Origin: Drosophila miranda
Lineage: Eukaryota > Arthropoda > Insecta > Diptera > Drosophilidae
DNA: 64,000 nucleotides
Direction of reading: 5' to 3'
NCBI RefSeq assembly: GCF_003369915.1
Contig: NC_046677.1
Span: 22,338,913 to 22,402,912 of the forward strand
The notes beneath the pieces are model-generated. The model worked only from the letters and a program-made list of their open reading frames with translations, was not told the DNA's origin and searched no databases. Positions within the stretch are counted from its first letter, which is position 1; each line of letters begins with the position of its first letter. Shown here in pieces: positions 22,640 to 34,600 of the stretch. A program made the position numbers and the translations under genes.

Positions 22640-22772
22640 GACCAATTCAAGTTCTATGTTACATATTCCTCGTTTTTGATCTTCCGTCGAATATTCGCAA
22701 CAACAAATAAAAAGTAGCTCCATCCCACATAAAATAAATTGAGTAACCGAGTAAAAGACAAATTAAACAAGC

Positions 22773-24183
22773 ATGGCAGACGCCAGTGCATATGAAGCAG
22801 GTAGGTGGGCAGCACTAAGTATTGAAAAGGAATGACAATGCTTTTTTGTTGCAGTTATATTGCCGACTATTGCCAAGAGAGTGCAAAATATTGGGGACCT
22901 AGGCTTGTGGCTGCGTTCCCGCGCCTACCATGATCTCATTGGCTACATCAATGGCACCAGCTCGGCCATACAGGGAATCAAGTCCACCGACCCAATGTAC
23001 GAGTCGGACATGCTGCGCAAATTGTTGCGCATCTTCGAGCTACTGGAGAAGTTGGTGGAAAAATATCCGCCCTTGGACCAGCCGCAGCGCTTTGGCAACA
23101 AGGCCTACCGGGACTGGGCTCGGGACATGCGAGAACAGTTGCCAGAGCTGCTGGGACAGCTCTTGCCCCCCAGTAAGCAGAAATACTTGAACGAACTGCA
23201 ACAGTATCTGACGGAGGCCTTTGGGAATGCAACGCGTATCGATTATGGCACTGGACACGAGCTGTCCTTCATGTTCTTTCTGTGTGCCCTGTTCAAGGCC
23301 GAGATACTGGACGAACAGGACATTGTCAGTGCTGCGCTACGCCTGTTCAAACGGTACTTGGAGTTTGCCAGGCAGTTGCAGCGGACATACAACATGGAAC
23401 CAGCTGGCAGTCAGGGTGTCTGGTCGCTGGACGATTTCCAATTTGTTCCCTTCATCTGGGGCAGTGCACAACTCTCGGGCAAGCATACGAAAATGTTGAC
23501 CCAACAATGATTGTTATTCATACCTGTTTATATTTTCTGTATTGCAGTCCGAAGTCCATTCGATCCAGCCAAATTTGTGGAGGAGCAGATAATCAACGAC
23601 TACAAGGATCAGTACATGTTCATCAGCTGCATTGATTACATCTGCAAGGTGAAGACTGGCCACTTTGGCGAGCACTCAAATCAGTTGTGGAGCATCACGG
23701 ACGTTCCGTCGTGGGTGAAGATCAATATGGGTCTGGTGAAAATGTATCAAAAAGAGGTGAGAGTTCCCCCAGAGGCAAACCGTTTTTGTATTATTTTCTA
23801 AATCTTGCCAAACCACACTTCAGATCCTCTCCAAGTTCCCGGTGATCCAGCACGTTTTCTTTGGCGATCTGATGTCCTTCGACACGGTAACCGCTGGCAC
23901 AACTATCACTAGCGCCCGTCTGGGTCATGTGGCACCACCGCCGTCGAAGCGTAAATGCATAGTGCCCACCTTGGTGCCACAAGCTCCCCAGACACAAGCG
24001 CCCCCACCGCCGACTGAGGCTCTAGTCAACGACCAGAATGCGGGCGATTCGAGTAGCGAGAGCAGCGACAGTAGCGTTGTCCTACGTCCATCGGCATCAG
24101 CCTCTACGGCTTCGCTGGTGGCCGCCGCCGAGGGATCCGGTGACAATTTAAATGACATACCCAAGGATACGGCAGCCGAGTAG
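22773..24183 (+). CDS. Ptpa: Serine/threonine-protein phosphatase 2A activator (PTPA)
   Basis: PTPA is a conserved prolyl-isomerase-like chaperone that activates the PP2A catalytic subunit in an ATP/Mg-dependent manner; cytosolic and nuclear. Exons 22773-22800, 22855-23478, 23548-23756 and 23824-24183 give 406 aa (MADASAYEAVILPTIAKRVQ...). Family motifs are GNKAYRDWARDM, DYGTGHELSFMFFLCALFK, FVPFIWGSAQL, GHFGEHSNQLWSITDVPSW and LSKFPVIQHVFFG. The second intron starts with GC (TCGG/GCAAGC) and ends TTGCAG; only this choice joins QLS to VRSPFDP in frame. The last ~85 residues are a Pro/Ala/Ser-rich acidic tail beyond the conserved fold. An AATAAA follows at 24,251. Confidence 0.95.
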
Positions 24184-24945
24184 TTGTTAATGATGGATGA
24201 TCCAACCTGTGTTACAAATCTCTTATTAATAGCGTTGCCATTTACTCAAAAATAAATTGCTTTAAATGTGAATTGGGTGTTTCTCTCTAGGCAGAGGCAA
24301 AGATGGGAGATTAAAGAGTTTTATGTTATTATGTCGATATTCAACTAATTGTATGAAAATGTAAATTTAAGTGTTCTGGGTTATAATATATTTTATTGAC
24401 TGGATTGAAATTCTGTTTTCCATGTCGATTGTAGGTTTAGCTCTCATACTTCTGACTAATCTGGCGACCATTGAAGGCACTTTGGTACTAGGTATGGTTC
24501 TGTTACAAAGCATTAAAGCTAGGATTAAACCGAGGAGAAATTATAGATTATTTTACTGTCATTGATGAAGAACTGTTCACAAAAATTGGTATGCAATCAG
24601 ACATCCATACGGACTTGATGTAAAATCGAACACTGCTCATTATTTGTAAATTTATTAATTTAAGTTTTTGTTTAACTGTCATAACTTCTGGCTATGTCTG
24701 CTGATATTTGAAGGTTTTCAGCTTTTAAAGCAGAGCAAAACAGCAAAACAGCAGTGCCAATAGTTAGTTGATTCTTTAAATTAGTGACAAATAAAGGTTG
24801 CTTTATCATTAATGTGTAAAATCTACTGGAATGAGCAATCAATATAAAAAGCTTTGCTCTTTTGTTTGGGGGTTCCTGCTGCTGAAGGTGTGTTCTTTGG
24901 CTGGTTCTTGTGGCTCTCTGTCCTTGTCCGTGTGGTGGCCGTATT
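24184..24945. other. Convergent 3' flanks of Ptpa and the bromodomain gene
   Basis: Includes the Ptpa 3' UTR with AATAAA at 24,251-24,256 and, from the other side, the 3' UTR of the minus-strand bromodomain gene (TTTATT-type strings near 24,650). An open frame at 24,371-24,565 begins at GTG, not ATG, and is rejected. Confidence 0.6.
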
Positions 24946-26529
24946 CTACAAGGTATCCTCAAAGGCCGCCATCAGATTAGTCCGCGATTTGCAGTTCATT
25001 CGGGCATGTAACTGGGGAAAAGGATAATGGAATCTTAGTGGGGGATACCTAGCTTAAGGTTATATAAGCCATACTTACATGGGGCCTGAAGGCTCGTTTC
25101 CTTTTGCGCATTGGAATCTTCCAGCCGGTTTCTGTAGACGGGAAAGAAATGAGAACAAGTAGTAATTATCTTTTATGATTTCCGCGTGCCTACCGTTGCC
25201 ACTGATGATAGTGGCCTTCTTGCCTCCAGGCGGCAGTGTCGGTTGTCGGAGTCCCGAGCTGAAGCCGGAGACCGAAATGATCCCTTTGTTCTCCGGCTTT
25301 TCAAAGTTCTGCATGGCTGAGATTTCCTCGGTGAGCTTTCCGATCTCTTCCTCAAGATCGATTGGATTTTTGTCGATGATTTTTCCCTTGGCACTGAACC
25401 CTTTTTCGACGCGCTTGTATTTATTTTTATCCTGAATCAACTTACAATTTCCCTGCATGAGGATGTTTACTTTAAAAAGGGCTGTCTCTACCATGGACTG
25501 GCTGATTCGCAGCTTGTCGCTGATATCTTCGTCCGAGCTGGACTCGTTCAGCACCGTGTTAATCATTTTCTCTCCCGGCTTTTTGCCCTTCTTCAGGGCA
25601 GAGATCTCCTCGGCGAGCTTCTCCGTCTCATGCTCAAGACCGATTATGTTTTTATCGATGATTCTGCGCTTGGCACTGAGAAGATCCTCAACGATCGCCC
25701 GAGTTTTCTTCTCCAGCTTTAGCTTACGCTTCTCCTCCATGTGGTTGCACGTTTTGAAGATGTCCATCTTGGGCGAGCAGTCGATGTCGACCTCTTCGTC
25801 CGAGGTGGACTCGTTCTCCACGTCGCTGCAGACCTCCTCCTCATCCTCGCTGGACGAGTCTCTGAGTATTTCGTCGGGTACTTTTACGTAGAGCATCTCG
25901 AAGGCAAGCTGAAGCTTCTCGCACTTGGTCACGATGTTATGATGTGCCGGATTGTACTTGTAGCAGTTGGAGAATATTAATTGCATATCGGCCGCGAACG
26001 CCGAAGCACTCTTGTACACCCGATTGTCCAACTTCTGCTTCACGGTGCCCATATCCATGGGCGTCTTGATTATGTTGTAGTAGTCGTAAAGACCCAGATT
26101 CTGTACATCCACCGGTTTGTAGAAGGGCCGGGCATAGGCCGAGTGCTTCCTGCTGAACAGCACTATGAGGATCTCGTTGCATACCTTAAGAGCCTCAGAG
26201 AGTTTCTTCTTTGGCTTTACCAAGCGTGACTCGAACTTGACTTTGGGCAGCAGCGCCGATGGGCCTGGCTCCTCCATCACTTTGTGCATCGTGGAAAAGT
26301 CGTCCTGAAGCTTCACCATGAGCATCGCGGATAAGTCTACCTCGGGCAGCGGCGGAAGGAATGGCTTTACTTCGGGCAGCACCTTCACCTCGGGCATTGT
26401 GGGTAGGTTTACATCAAGATGCACCTCGAGCATCGTGGATATGTCCAGCTCAAGGTCCACATCGGGCGGCGATGATATACGTGGCTGTAACTCGGGCAGC
26501 GCCGAATCCATTAAATCCATTGAATCCAT
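24946..26529 (-). CDS. Single-bromodomain BET-type protein, 484 aa (testis BET-like candidate)
   Basis: Exons 26529-25194, 25131-25079 and 25011-24946 give 484 aa ([20 protein letters not shown]... ending [10 protein letters not shown]). A bromodomain at about 108-215 resembles the second bromodomain of BET proteins ([45 protein letters not shown], with the acetyl-lysine-binding Asn in YNP). It binds acetylated histone tails in the family. The WPF shelf reads ARPF, Arg at about 134 instead of Trp. An acidic Ser/Glu stretch (223-250) follows, then a duplicated coiled-coil-like block (about 286-323 and 380-417). No full ET domain is evident. Size and single bromodomain recall the fly testis proteins tBRD-1/-2/-3; identity with one of them is a guess. 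The N-terminus (25-85) has EV-rich degenerate repeats. The first intron is open, so unspliced RNA would give a different C-terminus. Confidence 0.88.
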
Positions 26530-28535
26530 TTCAAGGTTAAGTTAATGTTTGCAGTTTTTTGAAGCGTAATCTTGTGGCTGCACAAATGCACGTGCGTTTC
26601 TGCAAATAAGAACGAACGAGAAGCAGTATAAAATGTTCCACCCAAATACTTGGTATGTTGGCACTCACTTCTTGATCGGTTTTATAGCAGAAGTGCGTTC
26701 CTTTCTTCTTTTTTTTATATTTCGTTTGTTTTTCCGGCAAAATACTTATTTGACGCAGTGACAGATAAAAAGAAGCTTCTAGAAAGAACTGGAGCTGGTT
26801 CCATCTGGTTCGCCATCTTGAAGAGTTAACACACACACAAATACATGCATACATATATTGTATACGTTTATCCATATGGTTTTTGATTTTGCGAAGAATT
26901 AAGCGAATTTATTCGACTTGGTGGAAGATCGGTGTCTTGAGTCAGAGTCAATGCGCAGGACTCGGATAGTCATCCCGGAAGATCATGCGAAGCTATATAG
27001 GTAAAGGAAATTATATGCAGTTTTTTGTAGATTTAACACCTCTATGTTGTTTTCTCAGAGATTAGACACAACTAGAGTCACAGCTCTTGACTGATAGCCG
27101 TGAGATCTGACTGGAGGCGCGATTGCAGTTTGTCAGTTAATAAAATCTAAGGTTGTACTTCTTTAAACTTAAACACACATAATTTAGGGGATAGTTTTTT
27201 TTGTTTATTTTTGTATCTCTTGCAGACTTTTTGTTCAATTTGAAATGGATTTAGGAAAGATTTTAGAAGGTTTGCATACCTCAATTTTATTTATTTTTGT
27301 ATGGACAAATCATCAAAAAGAGCCCTCTCATAATATATTAGGCCAGATAAAACTATGGTCATGGTGCAACAGGTCCTTGTATTCATAAAACCTTTTAAGA
27401 GAACGCTCCCGGGCTTCGCCACAAAAATACATTTTACTCAATTTAATAAAAAATGTTCACACCTAACAAACCGAAACCCAAACCCCAAAATGACAAAAAC
27501 TGTGTAAATGTTAAGCCGGATTTGATGGAAACAAATGTACATTAATCCCCCTCCAGGAGAGGGCTGGGGGTGCCAGAGCCGACAGGCAGAAAGAAAGAAA
27601 GAACAAAATCAATACGGCAAATGAGGCATGCAAATAGATGAACTTGCATCAACTTTTGTGGATACTTTCCCTCATCTTACTGCAAAATAAAACAAACAGC
27701 AAAGTGGCAAAAGTATAAAACAAAAACTTTTGTGGGGACTCCTCCCCCCCTCCCCGAAGGCATAATCATTTATTTTCGACACATCATTTATCAAGCTGGG
27801 CGCCAGGAAGCAGCTTGCCACGCCCCTGCCGACCCATTCTTCTACCTCATTTCGTCGCTTAAAAACTTCCCCCCTTCTATAGTTTTTTTTAAATTTTCTG
27901 ATGGAACAGGGGTGTTGGAGCCAGCATTAAAACTTTGCCGACGCATTTTTTGATTGAAGACTCTGGAAAAACATGAACATTCTCTCGGTTCTCTTCTGTT
28001 TGCCGTGGTCTTTGGGGCAAGAAACAGGCCAGGCCAGGCCAACTTCGGTCATGTTCATCAATTTGACCTCATCCAGGGAGGGGCAGGCTCTGGAACTGGA
28101 ACTGGAACTCGGTCCGGCTTGATGTGGTTCGGTTTCTGTTTTTGCAAATTGAATGAAATTTGTGGGCGAGCTGTCAGCGGGCGGGTTCCAACAAGGTCCG
28201 TACATGATTGAAGGGCGGTTCTGGCGTCGTCGTCGTCGTCGTCGGTGGCGTTGGTGGTGATGGATGCCAAGGTAGGACGACCTTTTAACTGAAAAATATT
28301 TCTTGGCCTGGACTGGCACCATTTAAAGTTTGTTTGCCGCATCTTTGACCTTACCCTTTGTTCTTGGAAATATTTACCTTAAAAATGTCTTCGTTGATTG
28401 GGTCTCCTCTATTTTCTGGAGGTTATTTTTATTTTTGGTATTATCTGCAATCTATTATTAATTAACCTGTTTATTTCTTGTATATTATCGATTTAAAATG
28501 GTTACAACCAAAGACAAAGCAATAGTTAGATGAGT
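26530..28535. other. Non-coding flank, start of a 21-kb gene-poor region
   Basis: Contains the likely promoter and leader of the bromodomain gene (26,530 to about 26,850). Beyond that there is only simple sequence, a TCG repeat (28,225-28,244) and short unconvincing ORFs. Confidence 0.5.
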
Positions 28536-28600
28536 AAAGCCCGTACATTTATTTGGTATACGATTTTTCCAGGGTGGATTTTGAAAGTGGCTCCAGGAAA
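28536..28600. repeat. Dispersed repeat, pair member 1
   Basis: Contains CCGTACATTTATTTGGTATA followed by CGATTTTTCCAGGGTGG and TTTTGAAAGTGGCTC. A closely similar block is at 49,730-49,790, 21 kb away in the same orientation. Family unknown. Confidence 0.6.
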
Positions 28601-31600
28601 GTGCTCTCATTGCACATTGTTGATTGATACATTCAAATTTCTTCTTTGTCTGGTGACAATTCCAGTCCAAATGTGCTTTCTGTATGTCAAAAGCTGAGTT
28701 CTCGTCTTACTAACCAAGGACTCTTTCTGTCGTACTGGCCAATCAGGGCGCTTTGTTCCTTTGCTATGGAAACACCTATTTCAGTCGCCTGGCCATTGGA
28801 ACCGAAACTGTATTCGAATGCATATCTTGAATGGATTTCACTTCTCGGTGAATGATTGCAAAGGGAAACTGAAAGAAAGGAGAGGCGGAGAAATCATAAA
28901 TTTAAAGGGAAAATCAAATTACGGACTTTTCAGCCATCATCAAGGCAGCAGCTTCTCCTTCGCACTTCTCTACGGACTTTCATTCCCCCAAAAACCCAAA
29001 ACATAATTCACAGATTTGCTTTGCCATCGCCTTCTGTTGCCTGTCGTTCTGTAACGCTCTGGAACAGGCATATGGCACACAACCCTTCGACCACCTCCGA
29101 TTGTTCTTGTTTCTCCTGGCATAAGGGACCACACAGCATGTGCTGCCTCCTCCTGGTCGGCCTTCTTGGGCTCCTGCCCTGCCCTTGGTCACTGCTGGAC
29201 TAACACAATGCGTACCATTTGGGACGTTTAACTCTTTGGCTAGTACCCGGTAATTGAGGAGTAAAAGGGTGTCATGTATTCGTGAAGGTGTATGTAACAG
29301 GCAGTAGTCAATTATCTCTCTAGCAGACCGCTCGCCTATCCGTTCCCTGGTACTCGGGTCTTGCCACGAATCCTGTGATACCGAATCTACTAATCAACAG
29401 ATCTGCTATGAGACAACCAAGAAATCGTATTCCTAGGTACTGTCCAGTCGGAATTCTTGTCTGTATCGTTCGCAAATGTTGGTTTTCATGATTTGGTCTT
29501 CATTTGGTGTTCATTTTGGGTCGAATCCTTGCCAAGGTGGGGGCAGGGGGTTTACCGTCAGCTGGTTAAACACACAAGTCTAGAATGGAGTCACATGACA
29601 GAAGGAAAACATTGTGCACCCAAAAACCAGACGCATATTTCAGAGCCAAATGTTTGGCCTCAGTTAATCTAGGAGTTTGGGGACAAGTCCAGTGTCAAAA
29701 CAGGGGGAGGGGGAATGAGCTGTGGTTCCTTGGAGTAGTTCGTGCAACAAAAACGGACTCTGGTCAATGTCAGACACAAAGTTGCCACTGCACCGGAATC
29801 GACTTCGGGCCAAGAAAAACACCAAAGTTGATCAAGAACTTTTCCTCAGTGAGAGGTGCACCAGCAACAAAGAATACTCGTATTCCCCCCTACCACCCAT
29901 CCCAGCTATTACTCGTATTTTGCAACGCACATTTCTCTAGACAATAACTAATTTTCACCATGCACACGTCCAAGTTGTGGAACGCCGCACCCGGACGTGG
30001 ACCCGGACCCGTCCTCAGGTCGGGTTTGAGCTGTAGTTCCCGCCCGAGAGCCGGATGAACTTTTTGCGACAAGAGTTTGAGAGCCACTTGGCAGACTGCT
30101 GCCCCCCGTACTCTGTTCAGCTTCACTTCTCGACTTCGTTGGCAGATCCTAAACTTTAGCAAATTGCACAGTTAGGTGGCGTGGGGCATGTGTTGGAAAA
30201 CGTCAAGAAAGCGCCACTGCAGCATAATTGGCAGAGCGCGAATATTTCGATGCTATTTAGAATTTAGAGTTTAAATTTAACAATCGAGTTACTCGGACCA
30301 ACCGAATTCGCATAGCCTCTCGACTGGTGCCGGCAGCTTTCCAATGATAGCGAATTTAAATCACTTTCGATGACTACAGATACAATAGGAAGGTGTAGTT
30401 TTATTAAACTATCGTTAACTGTCCAGTATTTGAGGAATGTGGATACCCTCAGAGAGAAAGGTAACACGAGGACAGCGACTACAACTACGAGAACAGTGAG
30501 GAGAATGTTACTATTAGAGAATATTATTATTAGAGCCGCTAAAAATAAAAATCGAGTCAGGCAGCAGCCACTTCCGAGTTCTATTCGGATGAGCTGCTGC
30601 TCTGGATACTCTCTGAGCTTGGATTCAGAAATATTGCCTTTGCCAAGAACCCACCGATTGAGCCTACACAATTATAGTTTTCCAAATACTGAATTTGACA
30701 CACAATAAATAGTGAAGAGGGGAGTTTCTTTCTTCAGTATCCTTAGTATTCGGTTATCATTTTTTGGGTAACAAGATGCGGTTTTCACAGTTTGTAGGAA
30801 GTACTCTAGTATTTGAGTTACACGTACATATTACCTTTTAGTTTTCTATGACCAATGGCTATGGCTCCATGGAATCCTGGAGGCTGCACTGACAGGACAA
30901 AAGTTTTTCGTGTCTCACGCTCTTAGCCCGCGCTTAACCCGCCAAGTCATCAAAGGTTACAAATCACTGCCAGCTTGAACCAACTTAAAATATTAGCCCA
31001 AATGGTTTGGTGGAAACTTCGTCATGCAAACATGACTTGGCAGGCATCAGACTCCCGGCAGCAAGTGGGGGGGCAGTGGGGGAACGCGAGAGTGTGGCAT
31101 ATCCCAGCACATCCGAAATGTGCGCCAGCAAATTGCATCTTCCTCCCTTTGCTCTCGGCTGCAGGGGCCTTTTATTTCAGCTACTTCGTTGGCTTCCAGC
31201 TCTGGAATAGACAGCTGCCATGCATCCTCTTCGCATGTTCATATCTCCCACCATATCGCTCCGACTGTGTGTGCATCGCAGATTACATCCCATCGATGTG
31301 TGCTTTGGCCACTGGCCAAAATGTGGGCTTGGTTTTCGCTTCTAACCAAAGTCCAGGCCATAAAAGAAGTGCGCGTGTTTTTAGTTTTTGTGGTATTCCC
31401 GCATGTGTTTGTTTTTAATACGTTTCTCATTTCTTTATGGGAACTACGTGCGTGCTGCTTTTAAGCCCTCGAGGGCCTCATCTGCTTATTTGGTCAGGTG
31501 CCTGGCTGGCTTATTAATTAGATCACAAAATGTCCTAAAACGGAGGCCACAATGGCTGCGACAGTAATTAGTGTAATCCTGAGAAATTAGGTAGCAAGAA

Positions 31601-34600
31601 TGGACTTTCTAAGGCATTGTTACAATTTATTTTATCTTCTCTTACGGTATCTCTTTTTGCCAATACTATTAAGAAACTTGATATTCCTGCCACTTACAGT
31701 AGCGGTGGCCCAGGCCTGCCATTTTAGTCGCATATTCAAAAGTTCAGAAAAGAAACCACAAATGGCCCCTCTAGCGGATTTGAACGTGTTGACATTTTTA
31801 TACTATATATGCGCTCCTTTTTCTTCTCTTTTTTCTTTTGTAGTGTTTTGTTCTCAACTTTTTTCGGGTGCGCTGCAATGCTGCCTACAGCAAAATATGC
31901 TGTCTTGCACAAGGGCTCCCCGAACGGCATTCAAATGCACAATTGTTGTCACCACGACAACGTTGGGCGCTGTGTGCGCTTTGCTCATGTGTAAGGAGCA
32001 CAGGGTATTATGATTTTGGACAGATGTTTGCGACTCTATAGAGTAAGCGGATATATGATGGGATGTATCCATGTCCGTGGGACTGGAGAAATAGTTTATA
32101 GAGACTGTTTGAAATAGAGCAAAGAGCCTTAACTTTAAGATTCACAGCCTTGAAATCGTATAATTCTTACAGCTATAGAATGTAGAAAACAAGTGCGTCT
32201 GTTGTTGGATTTTTCGGACCGAAAAGTAAGTCTTTTCTGCGTCTCGCCAAAGACTGTGTACATATATTGTTGTTGGGTACTGGGACCGACCTAGCTGCCA
32301 TAGCCATTGACGAACAGCCGAAGGCGAGCACTCAGAGACGAAGCATAGGTGAAAAAAGATGAGATTCCCCGCCATGGAACTGCTTTTTGATCCACCATGC
32401 AACATCTGTGTTACCAGGTATCCCGTTGTCGAGCCACTCGACCACCGACTGCTCTCTTGTTGTTTTTCAAATAGCAGCTCTGTGTGTGTGTGTGTGTGTG
32501 TGCGGGTCTGTTAGTATGCTAAACATCCGGTGGCAGTTTCTACTGCTTTTGATTCCGCTGCGGCTCTCCTGCCCGCCTGCTCTCGCTTCTGTCACTCAAC
32601 TTCCGCTCGAATAGAGTGAAAAATAGCATTTTAGTGGGCAGATTCCCACTGGGGACAACCTGCTCGCGTGCTTCCTGCCATCCCGTCCATGCTCCTTTTT
32701 TTCGGTTGCAATGGAGATTGACAATACAAAGGAGAGCGAGAGGAGAGCGCGAGTCAGCCATCTTGATTTAAGCTGTCAGCTGTTAAAGTCACTCCTCCAC
32801 TCCCCCATTCTTCTCTCTCGTTGCTAGCTCTAACCAAATTAAATAGTACAATTTACAAAATGTGTCTGTAGTGTATGCTCGTTTTGTGTAAGTTTTGTAA
32901 TTGCAAAAGTTCCTACATCATGGATGTAGCGCTAAAAAAGAAAATGAAACCGTGCAGCGGTACTGCATTTCTAGGTTATTTTTTATGCGTTGACTCTGCA
33001 AAGAAAAAGTAAAGCAAAAATTGCAAACGACTTAAATAAGCAAACAGAAGCGAAGAGTACACACACTCGCACACTCGCATGCAAATGCAAATACTCTGGA
33101 ATGAAAGACTGCAGATGGAGCAGAGCAGAGCAGAGCAGGCGAGATGAAGTCAGCCCCCACGCCACACACATACTCGCCCAGGAATGACATGCTTTACGAC
33201 CTCCTCCTTCTAAAAATACCTTTAGGAAAATACAATTTTTCGCGCTCAGCTACTTAAATAAACTACTTTTTACTACTGACTGACTTTTACGGGCATTGTT
33301 GTCAGTGGCATTGTTGTTATCGGGGCTTCAGTTTTTATATTCGCTGTTATATGGGCAGTGTTGTGGCACTTTTGTGTCTTTGTGTGTCTGCATAAATTGC
33401 TAGTAAATTTATGTGCAATTGTTGTTGGCGAGAGAATTTCATCAAGCGTTATTGATACAAAATTGGATTCTATGGTTGTCCAACCTCCAATTAGTGACAC
33501 TTCACTCGACTTTTAGGCAAACGTGAACGTTGCATCCGATTTGAGTGCTCACTTTTATGGTGAATGTATTTCTTTAGCTATAGAGCATTTCGCTGACCGT
33601 CCAATGAACGCAACAACCGCATTTTGTATTTACCTATGTATGTTATTTTCATCAAAGTTTTCCTTTGTTTATACGAGTAAAGTTTCGAAACACCCTTTTC
33701 GTTGGAGGCTGAATTGGAAGTCTCTCGTCGCGGCGCCTCTCTCGTTGATCTGTTTCGTGATAATTCGCTCTCGCTCGTTCTTGATTTTCGTCTCAATTGT
33801 GCCCTCTCCTGTGGTGATTGGGAATTCGCCTGGAAGCGAATTCGCACTCACTTTTTTCTGCGTTGTCTAGGGTTCGGATCACAATTGGCAAAGTCTTGGA
33901 CGTCATAGTCATTTCTATATACATAGTTTTAGTTTTTGTGCTTACACAATGCTACATAATGACACATATACACATAAAGCAATGAATATTCGTAAGTAAT
34001 TTTCGTTCAGCTTATTAGATTCCTCTTAATTTACAGTCTATTTTTAAGAGAGCTGTATTTTCAATTGAATATAATAAAAATTGAAGTTAAAGGCCATTCT
34101 TATGGCTTTTTACAATTGAAATTGAGGTCATCAAATCTGCTGTTAAACCCAATAATATTTGCTGTGCGACTGAGAATATTTTCGCTACATTCCCTACGTA
34201 GTCTGAGAATACCAGCCACAATGAATGTTTAATTATATGAAGCATTTGTGCCCTGGGGAATTCCTAAAGTGCTACGAATCTGGTGACATTGTGTAGTCAA
34301 GACATACAACATATATTACTTACGAGTTACATATTAAATTTAAATCAATAGCTAGAAGTGCACCAGCTACACTCGCCATGTGAGACCTCCATCATTAATT
34401 TCCAACAAAACAAAGAATAAGTACCTTTTATACCAAACTCCAAAGAAAGCACAGAATACCAATCTATCAAGGAGTAAGTACCTCTTTATCTACGTGAAAT
34501 TGCAACAATTAAACGAGTGTGTTATTGTTTTTGGCTATTCTGCAATCTAACCCCAACGGGAATCGCTGTCCCCGAGCTGTGTTTCCACTCAACCAACTTT

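Noticed and set aside
24371-24565. 64-aa hydrophobic plus-strand frame
   Set aside because: Opens at GTG with no ATG near the start; lies in the convergent 3' flanks of two genes.
32540-32761. 73-aa minus-strand ORF starting MADSRSPLALL in good start context
   Set aside because: No domain, no splice partner, composition reflects GAGAGC-rich sequence; could be part of a leader but not supportable as CDS.
33523-33870. 115-aa plus-strand ORF with hydrophobic segments
   Set aside because: No clear start context and a matching-length frame on the other strand; likely chance.
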